From assembly GCA_037127255.1 (NCBI GenBank), contig JBANSL010000007.1, positions 68,102,038 through 68,166,037 on the forward strand: a stretch of DNA of 64,000 bases, read 5' to 3'. This stretch comes from Persicaria tinctoria (lineage: Eukaryota; Streptophyta; Magnoliopsida; Caryophyllales; Polygonaceae). This document shows positions 59,066 to 64,000 of the stretch, one piece after another. The position numbers were made by a program, and so were the translations under genes. The notes below the pieces were generated by a model. It was not told where the DNA came from. It saw nothing but the letters and a program-made list of their open reading frames with translations, and searched no databases. Every line of letters starts with the position of its first letter. Position 1 is the first letter of the stretch.

Positions 59066-59286
59066 TAAGTCTATTGACTTTTTGATAATTTTTTAAGGAG
59101 TTAAAAACTATATAAAAATAATAATTTTTTATTGATTGTTTTACATAGTCTTATATATATTACTAATAAGTACTCCTACATAGATATGTAAAAAAATTAT
59201 TAAAAAATATAGTATTTTATATAGTTTTTAACTCCTTAAAAACGTGCAAAAAAATTAGTGGACTTATATTTCCAAACGGAGGTAGT
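59066..59286. mobile_element. MITE remnant with inverted arms, copy 2
   Basis: Duplicate of 55540-55760. Confidence 0.7.
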
Positions 59287-59734
59287 ATTAAAGATGGATG
59301 CTTCTCATAAACTGATAAATGGGCCATCTCAGCTTTCAAGAACCACATTACTGGGGTATTAATTTGCAAAATGAATAATTTTTTGTCCCAGCAGCTTTAT
59401 TGATCATAAATTCACACTAATCGGTGGAAAGTGACTTTGGTTCATTGCCAATTCCATTTGCAGAAACGAAAATGGGCTCATTGGTTGTTGTTGTTATTGT
59501 TAAGTTGATTGTGTTATCATTATATGATGGTATCTGTTGTGCCTTTTGACAGAGATCTACGAGACCCAAACCACGCACAGGGAGGAGGTGATTGACAAAA
59601 TTGATATATATGTTATCTGTTCTGACTGGTTTCTTATTGTAAATCTGGTGGATTCCAAAAGCAGCACAGCTGATTCAGGGCACTCATCCCTTGTGTACAT
59701 GAGGAAGTAAAAGGTGTTGTTAATGCCGACATGA

Positions 59735-59999
59735 TTTGATTTGCAAATTGCTACTTTCAACGTTGTTTCTGCACCTAAGATATTTGCTGGTGCATTTCCT
59801 GTACACTATGAACCTCCTAAGGGCTTCTACTTTGAAGTTAATGCTGATTACCCAATTGTCCAAGTTAATGCTGACGCTAGTTTCATGATTAGCACAACTG
59901 GAGCTTAGATTTGCATGATTGAAGCTTAGAGTTGCACGACTCGAGCTTAGAGTTGTCACTTCATTAAAACAAATGTTAAGCTAGTTTTAATATGCATTG
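59735..59999. repeat. Tandem duplication, partial copy 3
   Basis: About 265 bp matching the start of copies 1 and 2, with several more differences than those copies show to each other. It stops after TTTTAATATGCATTG, where unrelated DNA begins. Confidence 0.9.
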
Positions 60000-61150
60000 A
60001 GCCACTTGATTTGGAGACAACTAAAATGAAAAGTGTTTTTTGGAGGTGCTTACACAAATAAAATATAGTTGTGTAAATCTAAACTAAAGTTGTGCAACTC
60101 TAAACTAAACTTGTGCAACTCTAAAATACGGTTGTGCAACTCTAAAAAATGTGCTGACATGAAGAAAAAAAAGTGTTGACATGGAAAAAATATATACCGA
60201 ACTACAATTTCACAAGTCTCAATTGCTGTGCAAAATATAATCTATTGTTGAGCAAAAATAAGAACATATTGAGCATAATTCCATCAATCCCCCATGTTGT
60301 ACAATCATAGTCTATTGATGAGCAAATAGAAGAGTACATTGTGTCGTGCAAATATAAGAGTACATTGTGCAAACTTAACCGTAAGTTGTGCAAATAGAGT
60401 CGTGCAACTCTTAAAACAAGAGTCGTGCAACTCTTACAACAGAGTCGTGCAACTCTTACAACAGAGTCGTGCAACTCTTACAACAGAGTCGTGCAACTCT
60501 TAAAATAGAGTCATGCAACTCTTACAACAGAGTCGTGCAACTCTTAAAATAATATTGAGAAAAAAATAAAATCTTGTTGAGAACAATTTCACAAGTCTCG
60601 ATTGTTGTGCAAAAAATAAACTATTGTTGAGCAAAAATAAGAGTAAGTTGTGCAAATACGACCCAAGTCTAGTTTTTGTTTTTGTTTTTGTTTTAAACAT
60701 TTTGTCGTGTAAATATAAGAGTACGTTGTGCAAATTTAACCATAAGTTGTGCAATTTTAGTCTATTGATAAGTAAAAATAAGACCGTGTTGTACAATAAT
60801 CTATTAAAAAAGTATAAAATTATATTTACAAAAAATAAGATTATGTGGAGACACAATTTCACAAGTCTCGATTGTTGTGCAAAAATAAAGAATTGTTGAG
60901 CAAAAATAAGAGTATGTTGTGCAATAAATTTATAAAATTGCACTTTTCAGTTTTATGTTTGCACTTTTTCAAACTAAAATTGCGCATTTAAGTTCTAAAA
61001 TTGTACATTCAAACTAAAATCTATTTTGTTCTCCCTAAACTAAAAATCTAATTTGGGCACTTTATAATATTAGTCTTGCACTTTTTAATCTAATTTGTGC
61101 ACCTTATGATTTGGTTCTCCCTAAACAAAAAACAGTGTCACCAATTAAAA
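60000..61150. repeat. GTTGTGCAAC-rich repeat region
   Basis: A 23-bp unit (GAGTCGTGCAACTCTTACAA…) recurs about seven times at 60398-60552. A larger block (CACAAGTCTCGATTGTTGTG…, about 65 bp) occurs three times, at about 60205, 60585 and 60853. The word TTGTGCAA, which is its own reverse complement in part, is scattered throughout. Related words appear in the start of the 3,526-bp unit (AGAGTTGCACGACTCG) and at 63660-63790. No coding function. Confidence 0.8.
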
Positions 61151-61398
61151 TTCATAGATGGAGGTGGTAAACGATAGCATTCATATCCAACATTGCTGAC
61201 GCCAAGAAAAAATAGTTTTTTACGAAGGGTTTTAAGTGATTGGGAAATGTGAATCATCGCAATCCCTTTATTAATTTTAGAATTTCTATCAGTTAAGTCG
61301 ATTATGTTGTGAAATTAGCTTATTATATTATATAACAATCCATTTATGAAAACAAAGAAAATCTCACTCAAACCATACGAAATCCTAAACATGATTAC

Positions 61399-61463
61399 CT
61401 TATTGAAACGGAAAAGAATTTCCTCCCTCTTAGCAGCTTCTTCGGTACTCTCATAGAGCCCGA
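61399..61463 (-). CDS. Exon resembling the N-terminal part of plant poly(A) polymerase
   Basis: Reading leftward: KVGLYESTEEAAKREEILFR then a GT donor (GTAATC). The LYES-EEA-REE-L pattern matches the segment just before the nucleotidyltransferase core of plant nuclear poly(A) polymerases, which add mRNA tails. The neighbouring exon with the catalytic GSYRLG/DID motifs is not found to the left, where repeats begin at about 61290, so this may be a fragment. Confidence 0.45.
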
Positions 61464-62285
61464 CTTTCAAGCAGAAACTTAAAAGGAAAACAAACTTACA
61501 TTCAAGAGTCCAACCCTTTCTGTCGGCACAAAACTCATTCATCTAGTCCAACCCCTTCTGTCAGCACAAAACCCCTTCTGTCAGCACAAAACCCATTCAT
61601 CTAGTGTACAAAACCCATTCAAGAAAAAATCACATTGCAAACACTAAAAAGTAAAATTCAAACTAAAATTGCACCTTTTAATCACAACTCAATATGCCTA
61701 TATGAGATTCGAACCCACATCTTTGTGCACGAGCACAATGCTCTCCCATTTGAGCTAATAGGCTAAAAGCATTCGACTAGGAACCTCATAACTCTCATTG
61801 TTATGATTTAGCTTCGCAACTGAAATCTAAACATTAGGCTCTCAAAAGTCTGTGAAAACCTTGGCATTCGGGGATGCCAGGCAATAGCTTAGCACTTTGG
61901 GCAACAAGTTTGATATCACATCGGACTCGACTTCTTCATAAAACATAAGGTCCATCGTCTCGGTGAACTCTTAAGCAAATATTCAACGATTTCCATCTCA
62001 TAGAGTAGACCACAAAGCTCAGTTGGCTGGGCACAGCTGCAATGTCGAGGAAAAAAGTACATAATTTCAACTGCTATCTAACAGGAAACTATATAGTTAC
62101 ATGTTTGTGCTCATCTAACGCTTCATAGTTTCAGTACGCAAGAAAAAGAGGGGTTGGTTACAGGGGCAATGTATTCAAGTCAATGCGGCCGCAAATCTTG
62201 CAAGAACTCCGATCAAATAGCTCTGCAGCACTTCGTGTTACACCAACCCGCGACACCTCAATGTCTTTCTAATCAGCATATGCTA
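61464..62285 (-). other. Non-coding flank or intron, with tRNA-like sequence
   Basis: No exon could be supported here apart from the tRNA-like stretch at 61696-61763. A repeated phrase (CCTTCTGTCAGCACAAAACC) occurs two to three times at 61513-61595. Confidence 0.4.
61696..61763 (-). other. tRNA-like sequence (tRNA relic or SINE head)
   Basis: The minus strand folds as a cloverleaf: acceptor GCCTAT with ATAGGC, D-arm GCTC…GAGC (A box TAGCTCAAATGGGAGAGC), anticodon stem TTGTG/CACAA, T-arm with GGGTTCGAATCTC (B box). The anticodon loop has six bases instead of seven, the length is only 68, and the T stem needs G-T pairs, so it is unlikely to be a working tRNA. A plant SINE head is possible. Confidence 0.55.
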
Positions 62286-62899
62286 CTAAGTCGTTGCTTT
62301 ACCCAAAGACGTAAAGTTCAACCTGCAAAATAGATGACACGCAAACCAGAACTCAAACACATGTGACAATAGATGGGCATCAGATTTAGGCAGAAAGGCA
62401 TGACATAGATTTACCGAATAGTTGGCCTTTTCTGTGGCGGAGCAGGATTGACATGCAGTGGTATTGCAAGTTCAGGAGGCTGTAGATACAACAATAGAGA
62501 TCTTACAAGGATTATTTTTATGAAAATGGTATAAAATAAAATAAAAAATGTCAAATTGTATAATTATCAATTTTCATATACTTCAATTTTTTTTTACAAA
62601 ATAAAACAAGACAAAAGCCACATAATGATCTAATGAAAACCAATTTCCCTCTTTATTATTCATGACAGTATACTTCTTTGGCAAAGACAGCCAATACCAT
62701 GAACAACAAAAGACTACAACATAAGGATATATTATATCCGGCTCCAAGGCAAACAAGTTCATTACCTGAAGCTCTTCTAAGCTTGTACTTGAAAATGGAG
62801 TCGGGCAGGAGTTAGTTTTACTGAAGGTGTCCACTTGCGTGCTTTTGCAAAATCCTTGGACTTCATTACCCTTATCAGCAGCATCAGCCAACACATCTC
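62286..62899 (-). CDS. C-terminal exons resembling plant poly(A) polymerase
   Basis: Three exons fit GT-AG rules and join in phase: about 62899-62766 (ADAADKGNEVQGFCKS … SSTSLEELQ), 62479-62415 (PPELAIPLHVNPAPPQKRPT) and 62322-62286 (ending LNFTSLGKATT and TAG). The LEEL…P…KP-I-RL-FTSLGK ending is what I recall of plant poly(A) polymerase tails, a Ser-rich regulatory region outside the catalytic core. The LYES exon lies downstream (to the left), so the two cannot belong to one simple gene in this order; a tandem pair or rearrangement is needed. Confidence 0.45.
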
Positions 62900-63491
62900 A
62901 ATGAAGTTCATTAAACACATAACCCTCCACCCTGAATTGCTTCTTAGCCAAATTCCCAAATCATATAAAGAGATACCAACATCAAGAAGCTTGTGTTTCT
63001 TGTCAATGTTCATTAACATTTTGTGCTCTCCACAAAGAACTACAGAGACAAGCCCAAATGTAAAGGTATGAGCAGAAAGGCAACTCCTGCATTATAGCTG
63101 AAAAATTGTATAGGCTTCTTGAATTACTGCCTACTTTCATGACATATCCTAAATTTATGCATGAGTTGCATTATCAGAAATCACGTCAAAAATAAAAGGT
63201 AACAGGAAAATTTAAAAGAAAATAATGTTCTAATATCCAAAGCAGAACTCTTATTGGACCTGTTGTTCATGTTGTATAATACAAAACCTGGAAGCATCAA
63301 ACTCAAGGACAACTTCCAGCTAGATAGGAATATGGATAGACTTCTTAAAACACCTATACCCTCCTAATGATAAACCTTGACAACAAGCAGACAGATTAAG
63401 AAAGTAACTTTGATAGCCAACAGTTCTGCATTATACGTAGTAGCAATAAATGAACAAGTCATGAATAAATTTTAACAAATCTATACCAGCT

Positions 63492-63597
<106 letters not shown>

Positions 63598-63654
63598 ATG
63601 CATCAATAGCAAAAACTCCCACAAACAACATACCTGAAGTAGTACTCAACTCTC

Positions 63655-63790
63655 TCTCTCTCTTAGAGGTTGCACAACTCTCCCTTAGAGGTTGCACATA
63701 CCTGAAGTAGTACTCAACTCTCTCTCTCTTAGAGGCTGCACAATTCTCTCTTAGAGGTTGCACAACTCTCTCTTAGAGTTGCACAACTCA
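63655..63790. repeat. Short tandem repeats with TTAGAGGTTGCACAACTCTC
   Basis: Four to five copies of a CTCTCT-TAGAG(G)TTGCACAACT word. The AGTTGTGCAAC core is the same as at 60.0-61.1 kb. Confidence 0.8.
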
Positions 63791-63795
63791 TCTAC

Positions 63796-63939
63796 ATGCT
63801 CCGTGATTGTAGCTCTGACATCAACCGCTTCTAATTTCCTCTTCCCATCCATTTTTCCACCAGAACTAATAGAGCTACCATAAGCTCGATCAACCTTACT
63901 GGAAAACTGAAAGACGGTCTTGATGGAACATTTGTTCAT
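63796..63939 (-). CDS. Exon-like stretch, possibly upstream part of the poly(A) polymerase-like gene
   Basis: The minus strand reads VDRAYGSSISSGGKMDGKRK then LEAVDVRATITEH, followed by a possible donor (GTAGATG) at 63795. Its Ser/Gly and basic KRK composition fits the C-terminal linker of poly(A) polymerases, which carries a nuclear signal, but similarity is weak. The upstream border is unclear and a stop lies in this frame just before 63939. Confidence 0.3.
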
Positions 63940-64000
63940 CTAGTTTGGCAATGAACTAGACCAGATGTGGCATTGACTGGATTATGCATCTCTGGCCATC

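Larger units (their letters stand above)
56627..59591 (+). pseudogene. NUP58: NUP58-like nucleoporin, C-terminal exons, copy 2
   Basis: Same four exons as copy 1, shifted by 3,526: to 56683, 56849-57320, 58946-58986 and 59553-59591. It shares the in-frame TAA (57101-57103), so the stop is older than the duplication. Same caveats on identity. Confidence 0.6.
56209..59734. repeat. 3,526-bp tandem duplication, copy 2
   Basis: Follows copy 1 directly. In the second NUP58-like exon only one difference was noticed (T at 53644 against C at 57170, Leu to Pro). Confidence 0.95.

Noticed and set aside
60398..60552. CRISPR-like 23-bp array
   Set aside because: Units are adjacent without unique spacers, so this is a minisatellite in a plant genome.
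61696..61763. Functional tRNA gene
   Set aside because: Six-base anticodon loop, short length and weak T stem; kept only as a tRNA-like sequence.

Overview
This is plant nuclear DNA, most likely from a dicot. It contains a proline-rich arabinogalactan protein gene, plant-type introns, Stowaway-like MITEs, and the Copia and Ty3 retrotransposon families typical of plants. It is a transposon-dense region. The only host gene that looks intact is cut by the left edge; the other host sequences are exons of damaged or partial genes.

Layout. 1-317 (minus): 5' part of a classical arabinogalactan protein gene with its TATA box. 1.1-23.4 kb: a tandem array of one truncated and three fuller units of about 3.2 kb. 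Each unit carries flanking DNA, a GA microsatellite, and the 3' end of one Copia element (Copia-A: 220-bp LTR, RNase H and part of RT, minus strand). The second unit is split by a block at 4.78-16.44 kb made of two Ty3-type copies that encode only gag and protease, in the order LTR-internal-LTR-internal-LTR fragment. 22.1-48.4 kb: the full Copia-A, 26 kb long because of nested insertions. Its 5-bp target duplication (GGCCT) is intact. Inside it lie a non-autonomous Ty3-like element (LARD2, 23.57-29.31 kb, TSD ACATC) and a large SIRE-like Copia element (29.57-45.06 kb, TSD AACCT). The SIRE-like element is itself split in its third ORF by a second non-autonomous element (LARD1, 37.27-43.02 kb). 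48.4-51.1 kb: a decayed LINE. 51.1-52.3 kb: AT-rich tandem repeats and a perfect hairpin. 52.7-60.0 kb: two nearly identical 3,526-bp tandem copies, plus the start of a third, carrying the C-terminal exons of a nucleoporin NUP58-like gene with an in-frame stop. 60.0-61.2 kb: repeats built on GTTGTGCAAC. 61.4-63.95 kb (minus): exons resembling plant poly(A) polymerase, a tRNA-like sequence and a 100-bp GA tract.

Order of events read from the junctions: the LINE came first, then Copia-A (perhaps into the LINE tail), then tandem duplication of the Copia-A 3' end with its flank. The Ty3 block then entered unit 2, LARD2 and the SIRE-like element entered the full Copia-A, and LARD1 entered the SIRE-like element. 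No element has a complete set of open frames. I found no convincing new biological system. The most unusual signals are a dispersed TCGA-N2-TCGA motif in the gag-protease Ty3 copies, the 59-bp duplication with filler DNA at LARD1, and the fold-back LTR end at 16.4 kb.
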